A stretch of DNA of 64,000 nucleotides, taken from NCBI GenBank assembly GCA_026706075.1, contig JAPOZM010000043.1, forward strand, positions 1 to 64,000. The letters are read 5' to 3'. The notes under the pieces were generated by a model, which did not search any database, had not been told where the DNA came from, and saw only the letters and a program-made list of their open reading frames with translations. Below, in pieces: positions 34,234 through 42,893 of this stretch. Source of the stretch: Gemmatimonadaceae bacterium. GTDB lineage: Bacteria; Latescibacterota; UBA2968; UBA8231. A program made the position numbers and the translations under genes. Numbering within the stretch: the stretch's first letter is position 1; each line of letters starts with the position of its first letter.

Positions 34234-36485
34234 ACCGCACCGGAAGCCCCCTGGTGGCCGCGGCCCTGGCCGCCGCCCTCGCCGCCAGCGCCGCCGGCGC
34301 CCGGGAGCCCTCCTTCGAGCCGGCCCTCGGCGTCGACCGGCTGACCCAGGCCCTCGACATGGTCGGCTTCGACCGCTCCGACCTCGGCGTGCGGCCCAAG
34401 GCCTACTGGTCGCGCTTCCCGCGCATCGACCGGGTCCCCCACATCCTGCCCTTCCTGCCGGAGCTGCTGGCCGAGCCGCTGGAGACCTACGGCTTCGTCC
34501 GGGTCATGGCCGGCGCCGTGGAGGAGCACCTCGACCCCGGGTACCGCGACCAGCGTCCCAACGCCATGTTCAAGGTGGTTCACTTCCTCGGGGTGGAGAA
34601 GAAGGTCGTGGGGCCTCGCGGCTACGACTACGCCATCGACTTCGCCACCTTCTCCAAGGCCTACGGCGGCGGCCCGGCCGAGGCCGCTCCGGACCTGGCC
34701 GCGTCCCTCGAGCAGCTCCACCGCTCGGCCGGCGCGCCCTTCGACGCCGGCCGCCTGCGGGAGGCGGTGTCCCGGGTGCCGTCGGCCCTGCACCCGCCGC
34801 TGACGGCGCTGCTGGCGGGGCTCGAGCAGGCCTGCCGCTGGCACGGCACCGCCTTTCACTCGGTCGATCCCGGCGACCGCGCCGCCGCCCTGGAGCGCAG
34901 CCCGCTGCACGAGAAGGACTACGCGCCCGAGCTCGACCGCATCTCCCGGGACCTCGACGCCGTCTCCCTCTACCACGCCGCCCAGCTGGCCGTCTCGACC
35001 GTGGAGCGGGCTTCCCGGGACCTGGCCGAGGCCGGGGACCGCCTTCTGGAGGGAGATCGGGCTTTCGCCCCCGTCGACCTGCCCACGCCCCTCGGCCGCA
35101 TCGTCGTGGCCGGCGCCGGCAACGACCGGCACGGGGACTGCGGCGACTGCCTGGCCCTGGTCGACCTGGGGGGCGACGACGTCTACGACGGCTCCGTGGG
35201 AGCCGCCTTCGATCGGCCCGTCAGCGTCGCTCTCGACCTCGCGGGTGACGACCGCTACCTGGCGCCGCCCCCGGGCCGCCCCACCCAGGGGGCGGGCCTG
35301 CTCGGCGTGGGCGTGCTCCTCGACGTGGCGGGGAACGATCGCTACGAGGCCGAGTCCATCGCCCAGGGCCTGGGCTTCTTCGGGCTGGGCCTGCTGTGGG
35401 ACGACGAAGGCGATGACACCCGTCGGCTCCGCTTCAGCGGCCAGGGCGCCGCCTACTTCGGAATCGGCCTGCTCGTCGACGGCGCCGGCGACGACGTCTA
35501 CGACCTCTGGGGCGACGGCCAGGGCTTCGGCGGCATCGGCGGCGGCGTCGGCGTCCTGGCCGATCGCTCCGGCGACGACCGTTACACCGCCGAGATCGAC
35601 GCCCACGTCACCGGCCGCGGCTCCGGGCACACGCGCAAGCGGGTGACCTACTCCAACGCCCAGGGCGCCGCCAACGGGCGCCGCGGCGACCTCTCCGACG
35701 GCCACGCCTGGGCCGGCGGCCTTGGAGCGCTCCTCGACCTGGAGGGGGACGACGCCTACGAGGCCGGCAACTGGGCCCTGGGCGCCGGCTACTGGTTCGG
35801 CGCCGGCATCCTCTACGACGGGGGCGGCAACGACCGCTACCGGTCGGTCTACTACTCCCTGGCCTCCGGCGCCCACTTCTGCCTGGGCGCCGTCTTCGAC
35901 GACGGCGACGGCGACGACACCTACACCGTCTGGGACCCGCCCATCGCCGACGACCTGGTCCCGCCGGGGCTGGGGATGAACGCCGCCGCTGGCGCCGGGC
36001 TCTCCTTCGCCTGGGACTTCTGCGTCTCCCTGCTGGTCGACAAGGGAGGCGACGACACCTACACGGGGCGCATCATCTCCGGCGCCCGGGCCATGATCCG
36101 CTCCACGGCGATCCTGGCCGACCTCGGCGACGGCGACGACGTCTACACCCTGCCCGAAGGCGCCGGGGGCGGCAGCGCCGCCTCCTCCTACCACGGGCCG
36201 GCCGATACCTTGCTGAGCAGCTTCCTGGTCGAGTACACCCCGGCGAGCCAGTACGGCACCAACTTCGCCTTCCTCCTCGACGCCGGGGGCACCGACCATT
36301 ACCGCTCCTTCGACGACGACGGCGCCCACACCCCCCATCCCCTGTGGGCGGACGGACGCACCTGGCAGCAGCCGCCGCCCGGCGCCGTGGACTACGGCAA
36401 CGACTCGTACGGGATCGGTATGGACGTGGAGGGCGGCACGATCCACGAGTTCCACCGCTTCCAGCGGCAGCAGCACCGCCGCTGA
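34230..36485 (+). CDS. Secreted GDDxY-repeat protein, copy 2
   Basis: 751 residues. The ATG overlaps the stop of copy 1 (ATGA). Signal peptide MNRTGSPLVAAALAAALAASAAGA. Same two-part structure as copy 1: a helical N-terminal domain (DRLTQALDMVGFDRSDLG, YWSRFPRI) and repeats from about 306 to 700 (LGGDDVYDG, LAGDDRYLA, VAGNDRYEAES, GAGDDVYDLWGDGQG, RSGDDRYTAEI and so on). The whole length aligns to copy 1 (both contain IISGA.AMIRSTAILADLG and end GMDVEGGTI), so this is a tandem duplication. The stop at 36485 is convergent with a CRTAC1 gene. Probably periplasmic or surface located; substrate or partner unknown. Confidence 0.72.
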   Translation: MNRTGSPLVAAALAAALAASAAGAREPSFEPALGVDRLTQALDMVGFDRSDLGVRPKAYWSRFPRIDRVPHILPFLPELLAEPLETYGFVRVMAGAVEEHLDPGYRDQRPNAMFKVVHFLGVEKKVVGPRGYDYAIDFATFSKAYGGGPAEAAPDLAASLEQLHRSAGAPFDAGRLREAVSRVPSALHPPLTALLAGLEQACRWHGTAFHSVDPGDRAAALERSPLHEKDYAPELDRISRDLDAVSLYHAAQLAVSTVERASRDLAEAGDRLLEGDRAFAPVDLPTPLGRIVVAGAGNDRHGDCGDCLALVDLGGDDVYDGSVGAAFDRPVSVALDLAGDDRYLAPPPGRPTQGAGLLGVGVLLDVAGNDRYEAESIAQGLGFFGLGLLWDDEGDDTRRLRFSGQGAAYFGIGLLVDGAGDDVYDLWGDGQGFGGIGGGVGVLADRSGDDRYTAEIDAHVTGRGSGHTRKRVTYSNAQGAANGRRGDLSDGHAWAGGLGALLDLEGDDAYEAGNWALGAGYWFGAGILYDGGGNDRYRSVYYSLASGAHFCLGAVFDDGDGDDTYTVWDPPIADDLVPPGLGMNAAAGAGLSFAWDFCVSLLVDKGGDDTYTGRIISGARAMIRSTAILADLGDGDDVYTLPEGAGGGSAASSYHGPADTLLSSFLVEYTPASQYGTNFAFLLDAGGTDHYRSFDDDGAHTPHPLWADGRTWQQPPPGAVDYGNDSYGIGMDVEGGTIHEFHRFQRQQHRR

Positions 36486-36516
36486 GGGGCCGGACGCGGC
36501 TGGCCGGCCGGCGGCC

Positions 36517-38232
36517 TCACCAGGGCCCGGCTCCCGACTCCTCGTCGATCAGCAGGTAGCGGTCCACGGGCAGCTCTTCCAGCACCTGCACCAACCCGCT
36601 CGGCCAGCTCACCGCCAGCCTGTCCACCGAGGTCGCCGCCCCGAGTCCGAAGTGGGCCCGCAGGTCGTTCGACGACAGGAAGCTGGCCCCCGCCCGGACC
36701 TCCCGCACCTGGGTGCGCCCCCCGGCGGTGACCCGGATCCGGGCGCCGATGCCGTCGCGGTTGCTGCGCCGCCCGCGCAGGCGCACGCCGAGCCAGTGGC
36801 CGCCGGCGCCGTCGTTGCGCAGCAGGGTCGGCGCGTCGTCGGCATTCAGCACCAGGATGTCCATGTCGCCGTCCTCGTCGTAGTCCCCGAAGGCCGTGCC
36901 CCGGCTCACCTTCCGTACCCCCAGTCCGGGCCCGGCGCGGGCGCTCGCATCCTCGAAGAGACCCTGCCCCTGGTTGGCGAAGACCAGGTTCGGCTGCGCG
37001 TAGGAGGTGCCCAGGTCGTGATCGTCGACGACGGGGTAGACGTGGCCGTTGGCGACGAAGAGGTCGAGGTCGGCGTCGTTGTCGAGGTCGGCGAAGGCGG
37101 TGCCCCATCCGACCCAGGGCATGCTCGCCTCCCCGACTCCGGCCCGGAAGGAGAGATCGGCGAAGTAGCCGCCGCCTTCGTTCCGGTAGAGGGTGTTGTA
37201 GTCGTCCGAGAAGTGGGTGACGAAGAGATCCAGGTCGCCGTCGCCGTCGTAGTCCCCGAGGCCGACCCCCATCCCGGCCTGCACGTCGCCGTTGACGTTG
37301 TGGCTGGCCCCGGAGCGGAGGGAGACGTCCCGGAAGGTGCCGTCGCCCTGGTTGCGGAAGAACAGGTTCGGCGTCGTGTCGTCGGCGACGTAGATGTCCG
37401 GCCAGCCGTCGTCGTCGAGATCGGCGAAGACCGGCTGGAACCCCTTGTACGGCGCGGCCAAGGTCACGCCGGCCTCCCGGCTCACGTCGCGGAAGGCTCC
37501 GCCTTCATCGTTCCGGTAGAGGACGTCCGGCGCCCCGGGGTAGGCCTCGGGGCCGTAGAACACCTCGACGCCCTTCCACTGGCAGTACTCCATGGCCCTC
37601 GGCCTGAGGTCCTTGCGGAAACGGACGAAGTTGGCGGCGTAGAGGTCGAGGTCCCCGTCGCGGTCGTAGTCGCCCCACGCGGCGCCCGTGCCCCAGAGCG
37701 TGTCCCCTACCCCGGCGGCGGCGGTGACGTCGGAGAAACGGCCGGACCCCTCGTTCTCGAAGAGGCGGTTGGCGCCGTAGTTGGTGACGTAGACGTCGGC
37801 GTCGCCGTCGTTGTCGAAGTCGGCCACGGCGGCGCCCATGCTCCACGAGGTGTCTCCGAGGCCGGAGCGCGACGTTACGTCGACGAAGGGCGAGGGTCCG
37901 TCGTTTCGGTAGAGCCGGTTGTGGGCTTGCGGATCGGTCCGGCCGAAGGTGGAGCCGCTGAGCAGGTAGATGTCGAGGTCGCCGTCTCCGTCGGCATCGA
38001 GGAAGGCCGCGCCCCCGCCCTTGGCCTCGATCAGGTAGCGCTTGGAGGGACTGCCGGAGACGTTCCGGGCGGTGAGCCCGGCCTCGGCGGCGACATCGGT
38101 GAACCTCAGCTCCCTTGGGAGTTCGAGATCCGGGGCCTCCCCGCGCGTGCAGCCGGCCAGCAGCCCGGCCGCGGCGGCGGCGAGGCCGAGGGCCGCGGCG
38201 GGCCTCGGCAGATGACCTTTCCGTTCCTCCAT
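36517..38232 (-). CDS. CRTAC1-family lipoprotein (FG-GAP/VCBS repeats plus UnbV_ASPIC domain)
   Basis: 571 residues from ATG 38232 (GGAG upstream; an in-frame TTG at 38247 is possible). Lipobox LLAGC after a hydrophobic run. Then repeated FG-GAP/VCBS units with Ca-binding loops of the form DxDxDGxxD (AFLDADGDGDLDIYLL, VADFDNDGDADVYVT, WGDYDRDGDLDLYAA, FADLDDDGWPDIYVA, LGDYDGDGDLDLFVT, and more), predicting a beta-propeller. The C-terminal UnbV_ASPIC domain holds GARIRVTAGGRTQVREV and AHFGLGAATSVDRLAVSWPSG. Cell-surface role, possibly binding or adhesion. Divergent from the lipoprotein at 38325, which is followed by a second CRTAC1 protein. Confidence 0.85.
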   Translation of the reverse strand: MEERKGHLPRPAAALGLAAAAAGLLAGCTRGEAPDLELPRELRFTDVAAEAGLTARNVSGSPSKRYLIEAKGGGAAFLDADGDGDLDIYLLSGSTFGRTDPQAHNRLYRNDGPSPFVDVTSRSGLGDTSWSMGAAVADFDNDGDADVYVTNYGANRLFENEGSGRFSDVTAAAGVGDTLWGTGAAWGDYDRDGDLDLYAANFVRFRKDLRPRAMEYCQWKGVEVFYGPEAYPGAPDVLYRNDEGGAFRDVSREAGVTLAAPYKGFQPVFADLDDDGWPDIYVADDTTPNLFFRNQGDGTFRDVSLRSGASHNVNGDVQAGMGVGLGDYDGDGDLDLFVTHFSDDYNTLYRNEGGGYFADLSFRAGVGEASMPWVGWGTAFADLDNDADLDLFVANGHVYPVVDDHDLGTSYAQPNLVFANQGQGLFEDASARAGPGLGVRKVSRGTAFGDYDEDGDMDILVLNADDAPTLLRNDGAGGHWLGVRLRGRRSNRDGIGARIRVTAGGRTQVREVRAGASFLSSNDLRAHFGLGAATSVDRLAVSWPSGLVQVLEELPVDRYLLIDEESGAGPW

Positions 38233-38324
38233 GGGCTCCGCAGGCAAACTTCGGGGGTGAGAGACGAGGATCGCAAGACGCCGGGCCGTCCCGCCCTCCC
38301 CGGAGGCGTCGCTATATTCGGGAC

Positions 38325-40079
38325 ATGTCTCGGCGCATCCTGATCGCCGGCCTCACCCTTGCCATGGTCGCCTGCCACACCGAACCGGATTCCCCCGACG
38401 GCCGGTGGGCGCGTTACGAGTTCAGCGAGGGATCGCCGATCCCGGGAGTCACCCACTTGGTCCTGGCCGTGCCCGGACGTGAGACCGCCGCGGCCGGACC
38501 GGCCCTCTGGTGGCGGCTGGAGGCCTTCTCCGGCGACGGCCGGCGCTTCTCCATCGACCTGCTCGCCGACGGCCTCGACTTCCTGCACCCGGGCGCCCCA
38601 CCCGTCTTCGTCCATCGCTACCTGCTGACGGACGAAGACGGGGCGGTCTTCGACTACGTCGACGCCGCCACCGGCGGGGCCCTGCTGCCGAAGCTCGGCT
38701 TCTTCACCCACCTGACGCCGCGGGCGGCCTCCGTCGACGATCCCGGACTGCCCCTCTTCGAGCGCGGGAGCTGGCTCGGCAAGCCGGTCCACCGCGCCGC
38801 CGCCGGCACCGGAGCCTCTCCCGCCGAGGTCAGCGGCGCCCGGCGCCTCACCCTCGACTCGCAGATCCTCGTCGGCACGAGCCGCTCCTTCCGGGACGAT
38901 CGCTCCGGGCGGCTCTACGAACCCTCGCCGGAGTGGAGCCGGGACGGTCCCGACTACCAGTACGTCGAGCTCGACGGGGACGACTACGAATCCATGATCG
39001 AGGCCGGCTTCAACATCTTCCGGGTCCCCGAGGACCACCTGAAGTGGGTGCGGGACGAGCCGGTCTGGTTCCTGGTGCGCGGCGGCTTCGGGACCCGTCC
39101 CGACCTTCTCTTCCGGCCCAACTTCTTCGGGGCCGTCATGTACATGGACGAGCCCGCCATCCGCGCCATGGCCTTCGACGGCATGTTCCGCCGCTTCCGG
39201 GACCCGGCGAGGGCCGCCGAGGTCGTCGCCGAGCTCACCCGGGGGCGCTACCACGGCGACGGCAGCTACGGACGGGGTCACCTGCAGCGCCTGCTCGCCA
39301 GGGACGGCTGGGACTTGGGGGCCATGGAGATCCCGCAGCCCGACTACCCGGTATGGGAGACCGTGGCCAGCGCCTGCTGGTACGAGATGGAGGCAGGCGC
39401 GGCGGGCTGGTGCATGGAGGGACGCTATCAGCCGGCGTGGTTCGCCCGACGGATGGGCGACGAGCTCGGCGTCGACTTCCCCGACGATGCCGAGGCCACG
39501 ATCCGCTTCCACCAGGCCTTCTTCACGGGGGCCGCCCGCCGTTTCGGCGCCCGCTGGGGAGTCGCCATCTACGGCCAGATGGACCGAACGGCCGCCGACC
39601 TCCTCTTCCCCATCGCCTACGATCAGGGGGCGACCTACTTCTGGTTCTGGACGAGCGATCACGCCCACCATGTGCCCTTCGAGGAGCAGCTCCAGCACGC
39701 CCGCGCCCTGCGGCGTCACGCGGCGGCCCATCCACGCCCGGACCCGGCCGGCCGGACAGCCGCGGCCCAGGTGGCCATCGCCCTGCCCTGGGGATACCTG
39801 CTCGATCACTACCAGCTGAAGCGCTACACCTACCACGGCGAGACCTTCCAGCGGGGACGCATGTGGTGGAGCCGCGAGATGGAGCTGACCGACAGGAACG
39901 AGGCGGGGGCCACCTACGGGCAGGTGCTGGCCGCGGCGGCTTCCCAGGCGGCGGAGCTGCTGAGGGCCGGCACGGCCTTCGATTTCGTCTACCTGCGGCG
40001 GGGAGAGGCCGCCCCCACGGGGTACGCCGAGGTGCGGCGGGTCCGGGAGAGCGGCGAGGTGGTGGTGGGGCGCCCTTGA
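38325..40079 (+). CDS. Lipoprotein of unknown function between two CRTAC1 genes
   Basis: 584 residues. MSRRILIAGLTLAMVAC is a lipoprotein-type signal with Cys17 (the lipobox is imperfect: M-V-A-C). Residues 20-200 are beta-rich (ARYEFSEGSPIPGVTHLVLAV, WWRLEAFSGDGRRF). Residues 210-500 look like an alpha/beta barrel of glycosidase type: ESMIEAGFNIFRVPED, DEPAIRAMAFDGMF, WGVAIYGQMD, YDQGATYFWFWTSDH. I cannot name the family or a catalytic pair. The stop overlaps the start of the next gene (TTGA), so the two are coupled. Possibly an anchored glycan-active enzyme. Confidence 0.6.
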   Translation: MSRRILIAGLTLAMVACHTEPDSPDGRWARYEFSEGSPIPGVTHLVLAVPGRETAAAGPALWWRLEAFSGDGRRFSIDLLADGLDFLHPGAPPVFVHRYLLTDEDGAVFDYVDAATGGALLPKLGFFTHLTPRAASVDDPGLPLFERGSWLGKPVHRAAAGTGASPAEVSGARRLTLDSQILVGTSRSFRDDRSGRLYEPSPEWSRDGPDYQYVELDGDDYESMIEAGFNIFRVPEDHLKWVRDEPVWFLVRGGFGTRPDLLFRPNFFGAVMYMDEPAIRAMAFDGMFRRFRDPARAAEVVAELTRGRYHGDGSYGRGHLQRLLARDGWDLGAMEIPQPDYPVWETVASACWYEMEAGAAGWCMEGRYQPAWFARRMGDELGVDFPDDAEATIRFHQAFFTGAARRFGARWGVAIYGQMDRTAADLLFPIAYDQGATYFWFWTSDHAHHVPFEEQLQHARALRRHAAAHPRPDPAGRTAAAQVAIALPWGYLLDHYQLKRYTYHGETFQRGRMWWSREMELTDRNEAGATYGQVLAAAASQAAELLRAGTAFDFVYLRRGEAAPTGYAEVRRVRESGEVVVGRP

Positions 40080-42865
40080 TCCGGGGTCTCGCCTGTCTGA
40101 TCCTGGGCGCTCTCTGGGCCTGCGGCGCGGACCAGCCACCCGATGCGGCAGCCCCCACGGGCTTCCGGTTCCTGGACGTCACCGTAGACGCCGGCCTGCA
40201 CGACCATCGCAACGTCTCCGGCTCTCCGCAGCAACGCTGGATCGTGGAGACCATGTCGGCGGGCGCCGCGATCCTCGATGCCGATGGCGACGGCGCGCTG
40301 GACCTCTTCCTCGTGGGCGGCACACGCTTCCGGGACGCCCCGCCGCCCACGGCCGGCGACCGGCTCTTCCGGCAGGTGGACAGAGGGCCTGACGGCGTGC
40401 CTCGGTATGCGGACGTCACCGGGAGGGCGGGTCTCGACAGGATCGGCTGGGGCATGGGAGCGGCCGTGGCCGACATCGACGCCGACGCCGACCCGGACCT
40501 CTACGTGACGCGCTGGGGCCGCAACGAGCTCTACCGGAACCGCGGCGGCGGCACCTTCGCTGCCATCGCCGGATCGGCCTCGGTCGACGACGGCGGCTGG
40601 GGCTCCAGCGCCGCCTTCGGCGACCTGGACGCCGACGGCCTCCTCGACCTCTACGTGACCAACTACCTCGAGTTCGATCCCGCCCGGCCGCCGGGAGGGG
40701 GCGAGCCGTGCTCGTACCGCGGACTCGACGTCTTCTGCGGCCCCCTCGACGTGGAGCGCCAACCCGACCGGCTCTACCGGAACCTCGGGGACGGCCGCTT
40801 CCAGGACGTGAGCCGGGCCGCCGGCGTCGAGAGCTTGCGGCGGGCGGCTCTCGGCGTGCTCTTCGCCGACCTCGACGGGGACGGCGACCAGGACCTCTAC
40901 GTGGCCAACGATTCCGATCCGAACACCCTCTACCGCAACGACGGCGACTGGCGGCTCACGGAGGTGGGGGCCCTGGCCGGGGCCGCCTTTTCGGAGGACG
41001 GCCAGCCCCAGGCGGGGATGGGCGTCGGCGCCGGTGACTTCGACCGCGACGGCGACCTGGACCTGTTCGTCACAAACTTCGCCGACGACTACAACACGCT
41101 CTACAGGAACGACGGGACCGGCCGCTTCACGGACGCCTCCGCGGCCGCCGGCCTGGTGATGGACTCCCGGCCCCTTCTCGGATGGTCGACCGCCTTCGTG
41201 GACTTCGACAACGACGGCTGGCTGGACCTCTTCGTCTCCAACGGGCACCTCTATCCCCAGCTCGCGGCCCACGAGGGCGGCCTGAGCTATCCCCAGGCCA
41301 ACCTGTTGTACCGGAACCGCAAGGGCCGCTTCGCCCCCGCTGACGGCGGCCCGGGATGGGACCGCCGGACCGTGGGGCGGGCGGCGGCGGTGGGCGATCT
41401 CGACGACGACGGCGACGCCGACCTGCTGCTCGTCGACCTGAACGAGCGGCCGACGCTGCTGCTCAACGACGGCGGCAATCGCCGCCCGTGGGTCGGCCTG
41501 CGCCTCCTCGACGCGGCGGGGAGCGTGGCCGTGGGCGCCCGGGTGGAGCTGTTCTCAGGGGGATCGCGGCAGACCGCGGAGGTCCGCGCCGGCCACGGCT
41601 TCCAGTCCAGCCACGATCCCCGCCTGCTCTTCGGCCTCGGCGCGGCGGGGAGGGTCGACAGCCTCCGCGTGCGCTTTGCCTCCGGGCGACAACGGAGACT
41701 GGGGAGCCTGGAGACCCGGCGCTACCACACCCTTCGGGAAGGAGCCGCGGCGGCGGTGGCCGGCCTTCCCGTGCCGCCCCCGGAAGGTGGACCGGCGGCC
41801 GTGCCTCGGCGGCCGCTTCCGACGGTGGAGGTGCGTCCCGAAGACCGGCAGCTGCCGGCCTCCGGGCTGGTCGCCCGCGGCAAAGCCCTCTACCGGGAGG
41901 GCCGCTACGAGCAGGCCGAGGCCTACCTGCGGCGCGGCCTGGAGCTGGCGCCTGACAGCCTGCAGGCCCGGGTGAACCTGGCCGTCGTGCTCTACGCGGG
42001 CCTCGGCCGCCCCCGCGAGGCCGCCGGTCTGCTGTCGGCGGTGGCGCAGGGGGCGCCGGAGCGCGCCGACGTTCACATGCTGCTGGGCAAGGTGCATCTG
42101 AGCCTGGACAGGACCCCGGAGGCGGCCTCGGCTTTCGCCCGCGCCGCGGAACTGTCGCCGCACTCCTACGAGGTGTTCACGTGGCTCGGCGTCGCCCGCC
42201 TGCGGGAGGGGGACCTGGCCGGCGCCCGGCAGGCCCTGGAGAGAGCGGTGCGCCTGGGACCCGGGCAGCCGCGGCCCCACCTGCTCCTGGCCCAGGTCTA
42301 CGACCGCCTCGGACGGACCGCCGAGGCGCGGCGCCTGGCCGCCCGGCATGGCCGGCTGGCCGAGCTGGACAGGGACCTGGAGGTCCTGCGCCAGCGCAGC
42401 CTGCGGGACCCGTCGGACCTGACCTCGCGGACCCGGCTCGGCAACCTGCTGCTGGCGCGGGGCGACGTGCCGGCGGCGGGAGCCGCCTTCCAGGAAGCCC
42501 TCGCCCTCGACGGCGCCCACGGACCCGCCTGGTACGGACTGGCCTCGGTGCTCGTGCGCTACGGCGACATGGCCCGGGCCGAGCAGGCCCTGATGCGGGC
42601 CACCGCGCACCGGCCCGAGGATCCCCGCGCCTGGAACGACCTGGGAATGACGAGGCTGCAACTGGGCCGGGCCGGGGACGCCCTGAAGGCCTTCCGGCGC
42701 GCCCTGGCGCTGCGCGACGACGTCGCCCTGGTGCACGCCAACCTGGGCCGGGCCCTGCTGGCCCTCGAGCGGCCCTCCGAGGCACGGCGTGCCCTCGAGC
42801 GGGCCCTGGAGCTGGAGCCGGAAAACCGCGAAACGGCAGAGATATTGCGCGGCCTGGACCGCTGA
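40076..42865 (+). CDS. CRTAC1-type FG-GAP/ASPIC lipoprotein fused to TPR repeats
   Basis: 929 residues from a TTG start overlapping the upstream stop (GGTGGGG 5 nt before). Lipoprotein-like N-terminus (LILGALWAC). Residues 30-470 carry FG-GAP/VCBS repeats with DxDxDG loops (AAILDADGDGALDLFLV, FGDLDADGLLDLYVT, FADLDGDGDQDLYVA, AGDFDRDGDLDLFVT, FVDFDNDGWLDLFVS). About 480-545 is UnbV_ASPIC (GARVELFSGGSRQTAEV, LLFGLGAAGRVDSL). From about 590 to 925 there are roughly nine TPR units (ARGKALYREGRYEQAEAYLRRGLEL and similar). The propeller-TPR fusion suggests a surface scaffold. Convergent with the large minus-strand operon. Confidence 0.83.
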   Translation: MIRGLACLILGALWACGADQPPDAAAPTGFRFLDVTVDAGLHDHRNVSGSPQQRWIVETMSAGAAILDADGDGALDLFLVGGTRFRDAPPPTAGDRLFRQVDRGPDGVPRYADVTGRAGLDRIGWGMGAAVADIDADADPDLYVTRWGRNELYRNRGGGTFAAIAGSASVDDGGWGSSAAFGDLDADGLLDLYVTNYLEFDPARPPGGGEPCSYRGLDVFCGPLDVERQPDRLYRNLGDGRFQDVSRAAGVESLRRAALGVLFADLDGDGDQDLYVANDSDPNTLYRNDGDWRLTEVGALAGAAFSEDGQPQAGMGVGAGDFDRDGDLDLFVTNFADDYNTLYRNDGTGRFTDASAAAGLVMDSRPLLGWSTAFVDFDNDGWLDLFVSNGHLYPQLAAHEGGLSYPQANLLYRNRKGRFAPADGGPGWDRRTVGRAAAVGDLDDDGDADLLLVDLNERPTLLLNDGGNRRPWVGLRLLDAAGSVAVGARVELFSGGSRQTAEVRAGHGFQSSHDPRLLFGLGAAGRVDSLRVRFASGRQRRLGSLETRRYHTLREGAAAAVAGLPVPPPEGGPAAVPRRPLPTVEVRPEDRQLPASGLVARGKALYREGRYEQAEAYLRRGLELAPDSLQARVNLAVVLYAGLGRPREAAGLLSAVAQGAPERADVHMLLGKVHLSLDRTPEAASAFARAAELSPHSYEVFTWLGVARLREGDLAGARQALERAVRLGPGQPRPHLLLAQVYDRLGRTAEARRLAARHGRLAELDRDLEVLRQRSLRDPSDLTSRTRLGNLLLARGDVPAAGAAFQEALALDGAHGPAWYGLASVLVRYGDMARAEQALMRATAHRPEDPRAWNDLGMTRLQLGRAGDALKAFRRALALRDDVALVHANLGRALLALERPSEARRALERALELEPENRETAEILRGLDR

Positions 42866-42873
42866 CGGCGAGC

Positions 42874-42890
42874 GGGGCGGGGCTCGCCCC
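42874..42890. terminator. Short GC hairpin between convergent operons
   Basis: GGGGCG (42874-42879) pairs with CGCCCC (42885-42890) around a 5-nt loop in the 28-nt gap between convergent genes. No U tract, so a weak bidirectional terminator at best. Confidence 0.3.
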
Positions 42891-42893
42891 TGT

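Noticed and set aside
32059-36485. RTX (hemolysin-type) calcium-binding toxin repeats
   Set aside because: The repeat is G(D/N)DxY with a 26-29-residue period, not the GGxGxDxUx nonapeptide, and no type I secretion genes are nearby.
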